A stretch of DNA of 64,000 bases. It comes from Pohlia nutans (lineage: Eukaryota > Streptophyta > Bryopsida > Bryales > Mniaceae). Location: the NCBI GenBank assembly GCA_022496805.1, contig CM040106.1:1674001-1738000 (forward strand), in the 5' to 3' direction. A program made the translations under genes and the position numbers. Positions 10,561-20,159 of the stretch are shown piece after piece (position 1 is the first letter of the stretch; each line of letters starts with the position of its first letter). A model generated the notes under the pieces. The model worked only from the letters and a program-made list of their open reading frames with translations, did not search any database and was not told the DNA's origin.

Positions 10561-11353
10561 TACGGAGAAGGTATTGACAATCTAATAAGGAAATTTGTTG
10601 TGATGGGCCTGAAATGTAATACTCAAAGTGTAGTGATTTTTGGAAATTTATTGGTTGCTTAATTTTAGTAGTTGACTTTTCAAGAGCACTTTTAAACTAA
10701 AATCTTCAAAATTATGGGTAAAACACTACAACATGAAACAAGGCATAAAAATTTCACAATCATCTTATTTCTCAGCGGATCACACATGCACAGAGCTAAC
10801 TTTCTATAAAAGTTTAAATAAATAATCCACACTGCAAAAAATGCATAATGGATGTGAAAACGGACTTCAAATCCGTACATCATGCAAAATATGCATAGTT
10901 GGGTTGTTAGGGATTAACCCTTGAAAACCAAAGAGTCTAGCTCTTGGATTCAATTTTTTTTTAATAAATTCCTCTGTTTGAATTCAGCAAAAAAACGTCT
11001 TCATTGATAATTGTTGTTAAAATATCCATCACAAATCGACCTCTTTAGTGATGAATGCCCTTCATCAACTTCTTCAGGAACCTTTGTTTTTAAGTCTTAA
11101 ACGTCGTAGCGTCCAATTTCGGAATAATGTACTCATTATTCCATTTTGGGTTATTTTGGCCATTTTTAATCATTCTCATAACATTCATTAGTGTATGTTA
11201 AACCTTACCCTTTTGCCTTGATATAGAAATTACTAGGCACAACAATGGCCCCAATCACAAGTAGTTTCCCATGTGTCTTGAGCTTCAAAATGACATCTTT
11301 TTAATTGAAGATGTCTCGTTTTAATTACTATTTTCTCACGATAGTGATTACTT
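10561..11353. other. AT-rich spacer
   Basis: Nothing supported beyond short chance reading frames. Confidence 0.35.
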
Positions 11354-12837
11354 CACTACAGGGAAATGGGTGTCGAGATGACAATATGTTGACAGAGAAT
11401 TGTCCAAGATGACAAATGCAACAATTTGCTTGTACAGTCTCGTCATATCAGTTAATTTTTGATTTCCTGTCATCTTCTTGTCAACTTTCGCATCACTTTA
11501 CGGCATGGACGTGGATTTTTGGGCTGGAATTACTAATATGGTTTTTTACTACTTGGGATATGTTGCATACGTGGAACTGCTTTTTTTGAGTGGTTACTAT
11601 TTTCAGGAATAGATAACAAATCCATGTAGAATAAGACATGTGTCAATGCTGTGACGCTCGTATAGGGGGTCACTGTGATAGACTTAGTTTTTTACCTTCA
11701 ACATTTGTTACTTTCTAGGGTTTTAGGTCAAATACTGTGGTTTATCCACACGGCTGTAAGATGAGGTACGGTACATGTATATCTCAATTACAAGCACTGT
11801 ACAGTATATAAAAAACACCCATTTACTTATTTCAGAAATTTTAAATTTTAAAATAGGACTCCTTTTTTTATTCATTTCATAGTAAAGTATACCAGCACTT
11901 GGGGAGGGTGACGATGGTCATGTGTGAGGCTCTTGCTGGCCGCAGGAGAGCGATGGCGACGATGGCGGTCCAAGTACAATAGTAGTAGTGGAGTGCTACT
12001 ATAACTTAATTGAGTGTGTGCGTTGTAACTTAATGGAGCGACACAGTTGCAGCAGCAGCAGCACACACGTTGCCTATTGCGTGCCGTTCCTGGAAAGGTG
12101 TTGAGGAGCGGCTGTGCATGAACGGGGAATAATGCTAGCAAACCAACACAAATACAATGCACACGAGTGATGACTCTTACAACAACAGGTACATGAGTTT
12201 TGTTCGAGGCCGTCTCTGCATCAACTTCTTCTTCCTGCTCATGTTGTTGCCGCTCTTCTCCTTCAGCGCTTCCGGTTTCGTCTCGTCCATCAGTTGCACA
12301 TTTTGATCCCTTGTCTGTTCTTGCATTTTGGAAGGTACCGATTCCTGTACTATAGTAATATCTGGCACAAATACAATTCCTTCATCGACAGTGCAGGTGC
12401 AAGTGCAGGTGCAGCCACGCCTCAACGAAGGAATCAGGGCTTCGAAGGCGATGAAGGCTTGCTGCACCCCTGTCTCCCTCCCCGCGTGATATTAGGGAGG
12501 GAAGACAGGGTGATATTATGGAGGGAGACACTCTATCCATTCCATGAACAGCCGTTTCATCCATTTCACGAATGGTGGTTTCATCCATTCCATGAACGTT
12601 CCAAGAAATTTCAAAAAGAAAAAATCGCATAGCTGTAAATGTTGACATGGCACAATAAATCCAGTGTGGCGATGAAGAAAGACGCCCGTGAATCTGACAT
12701 GTATTTTTGTCCGAATTGACAGTCAAATCGACAAAAAGCTGTCAAATAAGTGACCGAATCAAGGCGTATAATTGAGAGGATAGTTGACAGCGTTTTGTCA
12801 AGTTCTTGTCAAGTAGGACACCCAGGCCCTTGTAGTG
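11354..12837. mobile_element. Non-autonomous CACTA (En/Spm) transposon, 1,484 bp
   Basis: The left end is CACTACAGGGAAATGGGTGTC; the right end in reverse complement is CACTACAAGGGCCTGGGTGTCC, about 16 of 21 matching. Short TGACA/TGTCA words crowd both ends (GATGACAATATGTTGACAG on the left; GTTGACAGCG, TTTTGTCAAGTTCTTGTCAAG on the right), as expected for CACTA subterminal transposase-binding repeats. Flanking triplets CTT and ATT are an imperfect 3-bp duplication. No transposase: the interior (minus-strand frames at 11872 and 12177, 96 aa each) is GC-richer than its surroundings and may be captured sequence. Confidence 0.85.
12533..12604. repeat. Imperfect 27-bp repeat inside the CACTA element
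   Basis: CATCCATTCCATGAA-type units recur three times with about 27-bp spacing (CTATCCATTCCATGAACAG, TTTCATCCATTTCACGAATG, TTTCATCCATTCCATGAACG). Confidence 0.7.
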
Positions 12838-13433
12838 ATTACAAGGTTCAAACCTAACTTCACTATTTTTTTAGAATTGGGAATTGAAAGACATTTGGAG
12901 ATAGACAAGCCTACAAAGGATTTGGTACGAGTTTTAGAATGTGCACACAAATCTATTTGTTAGTAGCAAAAGATGTTTTGATTGCAAATATTGCCTGCAA
13001 AGAAGGTTTGATGCTCGAGGACTCTCGAGATCAAAGAGTTATGGCATTCTTTCGTAGACTTCTCTTTTGTATGATTGATATGCATCTTTGAATCTATATT
13101 TGGGATCAATTGATTGCAATCAACGCATTTGGGTCAATTGTTTGTTCATAGTCAATGGTTTTGTGGGAGAATACACTAAATTTCATGTTTGATCTAAAAT
13201 TAAATATCATATTAGGCGTTTATTTTAAAATTAGATTTATGAATCTATAATTTTTTCAACCAAGAAAGCAATACAAAAACCATTTCTCTATAAATGATTT
13301 GACTAATATATGTAGAACACGCTACAAACATACGACAATCGTCATGTTTTACATATACAACACGAGCACAAAATAGATACTGAAAACACACAACAATTGT
13401 ATGAGCGCTTTTTGTATAACAAACATGTTGTAT
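12838..13433. other. AT-rich spacer
   Basis: No supported gene or repeat. Confidence 0.35.
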
Positions 13434-14456
13434 TCAATTTGAAATTATAGTATCAAAAACATGTGTATTCATTTCTTTTGGTAAACATGAAGTTATCGTA
13501 CGTTGAGCGTAATCACCCCTGTTCATCTCAACAACATACGAAGAACATTGCAAAAACGTGCCTTGCCAAGTTTGTGATGCTGCTAGGATTGGAGCGGGGT
13601 TAGGTCTTGCCTTCACCTCCGTCAATGCTGATCCTGAGCTACCTGCGGTTGACGGTCGTGCGGCATTCATTGAATTCCTCCTCTTCTTCCTTACTTCATC
13701 CGGTGTTGACACTCGGAGGTTGGAATGGGCTCTCTTACCCCCACTGCCGCGACTTCCTCCACGTGGTGTTCTCGACTGGGATTTGTTGTCGTTGCGTGCC
13801 TCTGGGTCGCGAGGTCGCCTTTCCTGGATTACTGAGGTGGGCGTTCAGGTTGATTGTCTACTTGCGTATTTGTCCAGTGCCATCTAGATGTGGTTGAGCT
13901 TTCGCGACATGATATTTGCTCTACAGTTTTTCTATTCGCTGAATTTCTCAAAGTCTTTCTTCAATTCTGGCGTGGATTGGTTCAAGGAAGCGACAAGGTT
14001 GTCCATTTCAAATTTCAGTCGGTGCTCGTGCACTTTGATGACGAGGGAATGGAGGTGAGATTTCATTCTGCCACTATCGTCCATTTCATTCACGGTTATG
14101 ACAAGGTAATCGTTGTGGTAGAAGTCGATGATTGTGACCTTCTCATTGTTGTTCCTCACAAAGAAGGGGGGGCATCGTTTCTCACGGTGCTTGAGGTATA
14201 CATATTTCTTGAACTGGCTCACCCCGAATGCCCAGGCTTCCACGCAGTCCTTGAACTTCCACAGAGATCCGTGGGAGGACTCCATCTCGGGGGGGATGAA
14301 AGGCTTCGTCTTGAATGGATTCTCAAAGGGCTCCCTGTATGGCGTTGTAGAGGAATAGTCATACCCGTCTGACTGAGCCATTGCAATAGTCATGCACATG
14401 ACATTGGGAATGCGGTTTGTTAGAGGCTGTGCAGTAGTAGAGGATCTTCGACCCAA
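13434..14456 (-). pseudogene. Broken unknown protein gene beside the palindrome cluster
   Basis: Not recognised. The minus strand holds a coding-like frame of 174 aa (14456-13932) whose natural start may be the internal Met of MAQSDGYDYSS. It contains an aromatic, charged region (SLWKFKDCVEAWAFGVSQFK, KYVYLKHREKRCPPFFV, DFYHNDYLVITVNEMD) and ends in a helical LKFEMDNLVASL segment. After a stop at 13932-13934 coding sense appears to continue in other frames (RKTVEQISCRESS; then SVIQERRPRDPEARNDNK) into a basic, low-complexity tail ending in the 13712-13434 frame (STPDEVRKKRRNSMN). That gives at least two frameshifts. The palindromic array at 14507-15471 lies directly upstream of its start, so the two may belong to one mobile element. 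DNA binding by the basic tail is inference only. Confidence 0.5.
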
Positions 14457-14506
14457 AGATGTGTGAGGTCATTGGGATGCGTTTGTTATGTCAAGATATG
14501 TGGATT

Positions 14507-15471
14507 TTATCTTCGACTCGAGGATAAACCTGTTGGAGTTCACTATAATTCAAGTGGATTCATTGTTTATGTCGTTGGCTTGGTTATCGTTATCGTTGGG
14601 TCGAGGATAAACGGCTGGCCTTGTGTAGAATGACGAAGAAGTTGTGGTTTACTTCCGGTGGCTTACGGATCTCCTGAGTGTAGTTGATGGTTGATATCTT
14701 CGAGTTGAGGATATGATGCAGGTAACCTCGAGTCGAAGATAATGTGTTGTATGCTCTTGTGACTCAGCGATGTAAGCTGACATGTGTGTCCGTCATTTAC
14801 TAATAGAGTAAATCATGATCAATGTGTCGTACGTCCATCTACTCGGGACACTTTATTTATCTTCAAGTCAAGGATATACTCTCTTGTTTCTAGCATTTGC
14901 TTATGTAAAGTGCCATTTCCTACTGGTATTGGTAGGTAGTTCTTAAGAATTATCCTCGACTCGAAGATATTTGTGTGGTTTAGTTGTTACTCTGTATTTA
15001 CTTTTTGTACTTTTTTTCTAAACTTGTTAAGGTTTAGTCTTTGGAATATCTTGGATTCAAAGATAATGTTGCCTGTGGGTTGATTATCTACTTGTTTTTT
15101 GGGATTTATCTTCAAGTCGAAGATTTTCCTGCAGAGGGGTATTAAGGTTATGTGATTTTCTCGTCATTTGCTCCATAGACTTATCTTTACGTTGAGGATA
15201 AATATTTGTGACTGCGAATTAATATTTCATGTATCAATCTGATACTTTTTTATTACTAACTAGTATCTAGTTTGGTGGATTTTTATTTTCCAGTCGAGGA
15301 TAATTGTATGTTTGCCTATGGTATATTATGAGGATTTTGATGCTCTTATCATCGAGCCGAGGATGATTATTCTCGAGTAGAAGATAATTATCCTCAAGCC
15401 GAAGAAAATTATCCTCGAGTTGAAGATAATTATCCTCGAGTCAAAGATAATTATCTTCGACGTGAAGGTAC
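14507..15471. repeat. Interspersed and tandem 21-bp palindromes (16 copies)
   Basis: Each copy is an imperfect palindrome with arms TTATCYTCGA and TCGARGATAA around one central base. Starts seen: 14507, 14590, 14694, 14722, 14857, 14950, 15046, 15106, 15181, 15283, then 15346, 15367, 15388, 15409, 15430 and 15451. The last six follow each other with exactly 21-bp spacing. The first ten sit 28-135 bp apart in unrelated AT-rich DNA. A half copy (AAAGATAATTATCTTCG) appears near 15744. Not a CRISPR: spacers vary widely and the context is eukaryotic. Subterminal transposase sites or protein-binding sites are the likeliest explanation. Confidence 0.92.
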
Positions 15472-15489
15472 TTGCACTGGTTTTGATTC

Positions 15490-15735
15490 GGGGAGGTCAC
15501 TTCGAAATATTACGTAACGTGTGAACAAAGATAGGGTTCGAATAAATCTTTGAAGATAATTTTTATAAATGATTTACATTAATATAGGATGCTCGCAATT
15601 CATTACAAGAATAAAAATGAGAATATTCTTGAAATATTACTAATTATATTAAGAATTATTTTTAATTTTTAGGGTGCTTTTAAATACCCTTTGTACACAC
15701 GTGATACTCAAAAGATACAAAGAGTGACCTCTCCG
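15490..15735 (+). mobile_element. MITE family M1, copy 1 (about 245 bp)
   Basis: Ends GGGGAGGTCACTTCG and AGAGTGACCTCTCC are inverted. The body (AAATAAATCTTTGAAG, ATAATATAGGATGC-like text, TTTTAATTTTTAGG, CACACGTGATA) matches 56174-56418 and, more distantly, 46256-46518. No clear target duplication found. Confidence 0.75.
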
Positions 15736-15749
15736 AGGATTTCAAAGAT

Positions 15750-16925
15750 AATTATCTTCGTAATGCCTGCAAGTTTATACACTGAACGGCTTGATTCTCC
15801 CGCTGGTGCAAGGATGTAAGTGCAAGAACAAGAATGCAAAGATATGAAATCAAAACCACATCAATCCATACCTACAGAGAAATTAGTACTACGGGTTTGA
15901 GAAAAAAGTTCAACAAAGCTAAACCCTAAACCCTTCATCCAAAATTGGACTCACAAAATGGATTAGGGCCTATAATGTAGGGCAAAAACGTAGTTTTTAC
16001 AAGAAATTAAACATTTTAAGGTGTGACACGTACCTCTGAAACGTAGATGCTTGTCTTTCAAATTCAAGCTCCCTCCAATGTGTGCAATTATTCGCACCCC
16101 AACTCCACTTGGACAAACCCTCGTGCTATGCTAAATTTGCCAACACCATTATATCACAATTTAGGAAGAAAGCCTAACCTTAGTGCCAGAATTTCAAAGC
16201 TAACTTTACTACAAACCTACCAGATCTCTTAAACCCTAATCAACTAAGTACACCAGCAAACAAGGAAACTAGAAAACAAACAAGCAAGTTGTAGCAATTT
16301 TGTAACAATTCTAGCAATTCCAAAAATAAGCACCCTTAACCCTAAACAATTCTTACAGAATCCTAACAATTCTACATGATCTTTCACTAGTTGTAACAAT
16401 TTCAACACCTCTGGAAATTAGCACCCTAAAGCCTAAAGAAACAAACAAACAAGCAAGCAAACATGAAAAACAACAAATGGGAAGCAAACAAGCAAAGCAA
16501 CCATGACGAGGAGGTCCGAATTACCTCACGGAAGCTGGAGCAACTCCACCTTGAAGCACACACCTCTACAACAAAAGAACAAATGCAAGAGAGCTTCTAC
16601 TGCATTCGCCAATCACTGTACCACCAATCGGCCAATCTGCACTAAACCGCTCAGCTATCGCATATACAAGAGGAGTTCAAAATTTACATAGGAGAAGCAT
16701 GAAGTTGCATGAGGAAGAAGGTAGCCTGGAGTTGCGTGAGCGTGAAGAGATGCGTAACACGGCAAAGCAACGTGAAGTTGCGACGGAGGAAGGTAAGAGC
16801 AACAGCAGCAAAAACAAAACCCTAAGCTCCCGGGTGCCTGGGGAGCGAGACGACCTCCTAACAGTAGGCCGAACCTGCACGCTTCGCTTGGGTAGTTGGC
16901 TCGGCTCTGAAGCGTGGTCTTAGGA
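15750..16925. other. Unassigned; a plant-leader-like GC-rich patch at 16680-16920
   Basis: No gene is supported. The minus strand at 16880-16677 is open for 67 aa and includes AGGGTTTTGTTTTTGCTGC, typical of 5' leaders, but shows no domain. The rest is AT-rich with many AAACAAACAAGCAAG-type words. Confidence 0.3.
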
Positions 16926-17002
16926 TCGGCACCGAAGCTCGGGTGTTAGGCAAGGCACCGAAGCTGAGGTGTTAGACTCGGCACCGAAGCTTGGCCCCCC
17001 GG
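16924..17002. repeat. About 27-bp minisatellite, 3 copies
   Basis: TCGGCACCGAAGCTCGG, AGGCACCGAAGCTGAGG and TCGGCACCGAAGCTTGG recur about 27 bp apart with GTGTTAG between them. Confidence 0.75.
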
Positions 17003-17024
17003 CTTGGGTAGGCCAAGCCTATAA

Positions 17025-17245
17025 AGGCAATACTATCATTTTCAACCCCTAAATGTCCTAGCATCTAGAAACTGGATAACGAACAGATTCAAAGCCTTGC
17101 AACTTTCTCAGACAACCTCGCATCACTTTCATCCAAATCATCTTTGTAAGCCTATTAAATTTTGTACCAATTGCAATAAATCTCTTGCGATGGAGAGTTG
17201 TTGATAATATTGGAGAGGCCTCCAAATGCAATAATGTCAAACTTG
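17025..17245. repeat. Dispersed repeat R3, copy 1 (partner at 18062-18290)
   Basis: Shared with 18062-18290 in the same orientation: TATCATTTTCAACCCCTAAA, GATTCAAAGCCTTGCAACTT, TTGTAAGCCTATTAAATT, TTGCGATGGAGAG, GTTGATAATAT. About 85-90% alike by eye; nature unknown. Confidence 0.8.
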
Positions 17246-17249
17246 TTGC

Positions 17250-18060
17250 CAGGATAGAATACTATAGAATTGGTATACGAAAAAAAGGTATGGATTACAC
17301 ATTGTAGATTTAACCCCTACGATTCGATGTAGCAATACTATCACGAATGCTTTATTATATAATTTGAAAGTTGAAATTAGATATGAACTCTAACTTTAAA
17401 TTTATAATTTGTTTTTTTGAATTTAACCCTTTAACGTCCCGATTGTACATCATTATTTACAAAGATTTGTTTTATATTGGTTGATGAAAAACAAATATGG
17501 AGTTGATGAACAAAGAAAAGTTGTAAATGTCAACATGAAGATAACATCTATATAGTTGGATTCATCAAAAAAATTATCAATATTCTTCAATTAATTTTGC
17601 AGGGTTTTTGATTGAAATTTAATTAAAAATTCCAAAAAAATAAACAAAAATTGAATTTTTTTGTAATGAAATTGGAATAACACGCACTACAAGATGGTAT
17701 AGTCTCCATTATTTGACTATAATTATAATGGAAAATCATGTGTAAGGTCTCACTTTCTGAACTAAGAATGAAACTTCACAGAAACAACTCGAAGAACCAC
17801 TGTTGTAATTTTTCAAAAATTCACATTATCTTATTTTGAAGATCCATACCATACAAATGATACCTAACTAGCACGAGAATCAAGAGAATTTTGGATGGAT
17901 GAAAAATATTACCGTATGTGGTGAAGGGACGCGTCAGAATTTATGCAACGTCTAGAATATAGACGTAGGCACATCAAAGGGTTCATCAATACTAATGAAG
18001 ATAATTCTCTCAATTTCATACCCCTAAGTGTGATTCTATCATTTTCAACCCCTAATGCCA
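17250..18060. other. AT-rich spacer between R3 copies
   Basis: No gene or repeat identified. Confidence 0.35.
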
Positions 18061-18061
18061 A

Positions 18062-18290
18062 GCCTACAAGGTAATTCTATCATTTTCAACCCCTAAATGT
18101 CCCAGCATCCCAAAACTCGATGACGAAGAGATTCAAAGCCTTGCAACTTTCTCATACAACCTTGCATCACTTTCATGCAAGTGACTTTTGTAAGCCTATT
18201 AAATTATGTACTAACTGCAATATATTTCTTGCGATGGAGAGCTGTTGATAATATCGGAGGGGCCTCCAAATGCAATTATGTCAAACTTCT
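18062..18290. repeat. Dispersed repeat R3, copy 2
   Basis: Second copy of the 17025-17245 block, about 1.04 kb away in direct orientation. Read in plus it is preceded by a shorter extra copy of its first line (TTCTATCATTTTCAACCCCT at about 18033). Confidence 0.8.
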
Positions 18291-18429
18291 AAATACAAAA
18301 ATGTGCCTGCATGATCTCTTGCAATTTTTTTTGGAAAATAGTATTAAATTTACATGGCAAAAAACTCGCCAATGATTACAATTTATAATTATCAAAAAGA
18401 TTCATTCACTTGTATGAACGTTTCTATGT

Positions 18430-18620
18430 GTTGTGTTGGTTTGGTGCTTGGGTAGGAGTAGAAGATCTCGTATTCGAATTCGTCCGCTGGCGATTGGTCT
18501 TGGGTATTTCATTGTGGATCTTTTTTTCTTTTAAAAGAAATAAAAATAGACACTTTATTCACGTTGGCCTCAAAAGAGGCTAGAGTTTCTATATATCTAT
18601 CTCTAATCCTTAACATTAGA
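18430..18620 (+). mobile_element. Possible tRNA-derived SINE
   Basis: TTGGTTTGGTGCTTGGGTAG followed about 35 bp later by TATTCGAATTCGTCC resembles the A and B boxes of RNA polymerase III promoters. A tail (AGACACTTTATTCAC.....GGCC, then GAGTTTC..TCTATCTATC) is shared with 49109-49176, which also has a B-box-like GGTTCATTGAC upstream. Tentative. Confidence 0.35.
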
Positions 18621-18639
18621 AGTACGTGTTTTCAACATT

Positions 18640-20150
18640 CATAAATGCCTATATGTCTATTTAGTTCTCATAAAATTTCAATATGCCCAATGTATATATA
18701 CTATATATATTGATGTCTTAATGAATACCCATTTTGTACACATAGTCATGACATAATGTAAAATTATTGGATTAATCCTAGAGGATACTAATTTAATCAT
18801 TAAACTACCTATTCTAATTTTAATCATTTTATGATTTAAGAATTCAACCAAAATTTGTATACTAATTAAGAGTGTGTAATAAATATAATGTTAAAAGAAA
18901 ACAAAAACAATTGATAGAAACAAAGCGAGTGAGTGAGCTTAATTAGTGCTAGGATTTAAGTAAGCCAAATAAAGCAAGGGAGTGAGTTGAATGGTCGAGT
19001 GATATTATAAATAACATAGGATTTTTAGAAATAGTTTTAAAGAATAGTCATAGAATATACCATGGGTATTATTTTATATCATAGAATAATCGCTTTTGGC
19101 TTCATACCCCCTAAATTACCCTTTGAATGCATGTGATCCAGCAAATCACGATTATAACATATAGTGCATCCCCCAAGGCACAATATGTTAACTCCTAAAC
19201 GTCAACAGATTAAACGATTAACAGATTCAAACCATTCTCACGTTCGCATCAATGCTTAGATGAAAGTCATCCAAATTTATGGAGATTCTTCACCGAGTTG
19301 TTTTCTTATCTAACGATTGGATTTACTCATACTTGATTTCATATTTTCTTTAAATTACAAATGTAGAAGTAGGTGAAGTCGTTGACCAAGCCAAAATTGC
19401 ATTGACAGTAGTTTAAAAGTGATCTTGAATGCAAAAACGAGGTAATGGATTGAAGAAACACAAAAATGTCAAAGAATGACCACGTTTAAGAGTATCTCAT
19501 TTCAAATTAATTTTAACAAATTTTACTCATAGAACACTAAAATTTTGTTTGAAATCAAAGTTAGAAGAAAATTTTAAATTTTAACTTTTAGATTTTATTA
19601 TTAAATATTGGTGATAGTATTAGTGAATCAAACCGTATGGATGGAATTTAAAATTCAAAATCTAGAACTTTCATTTGTATATCAATTCCAAAATAATCTT
19701 CTAAATAGTTCTTTAGGATGATTTATCTTAGACTGTCAATTCCACGGACACCCTAGTATGCTTGGGCGTTAAAGTTATTTTTTGAAGTTAAAACTCTATA
19801 ATCATCTATTAATACATATAAGCTCTAAAACTTTTACAGCTAAAAGATTACTCTAAAATCAATTGAGCTTAAATATAACTCAAAGAGAAATTGAGTTAAA
19901 GAAAACTTTTGGACTAAAGCATAATTCTAAAACTTTTTGAATTTAAAAAAAAAACTCTATAAAACTTGAGTTATAAAATAAAATTCTAAACTTTTTGAGT
20001 AAGAAAATAATTCTATAACTTTTTGACCCCAAACAAGAACATTCTAAACATACTCCATTTGAGTATTATGGAATAAGTGCAGTATATCAAATTGTATCTC
20101 ATTCAAGTACATAAGGTTCTTTCTGATTATTCCAAAAACCTGATATACAT
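18640..20150. other. Long AT-rich spacer
   Basis: Only A/T-rich DNA with short reading frames. A set of loosely repeated ACTTTTTGAATTT / CTCTATAAAACTTGAG-type words occurs at 19800-20040, but no regular unit. Confidence 0.35.
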
Positions 20151-20159
20151 ATGCAAGCG

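Noticed and set aside
14507..15471. CRISPR array
   Set aside because: Spacers are irregular (0-114 bp), repeats are 21-bp palindromes, no cas genes are present, and the surroundings are clearly eukaryotic.
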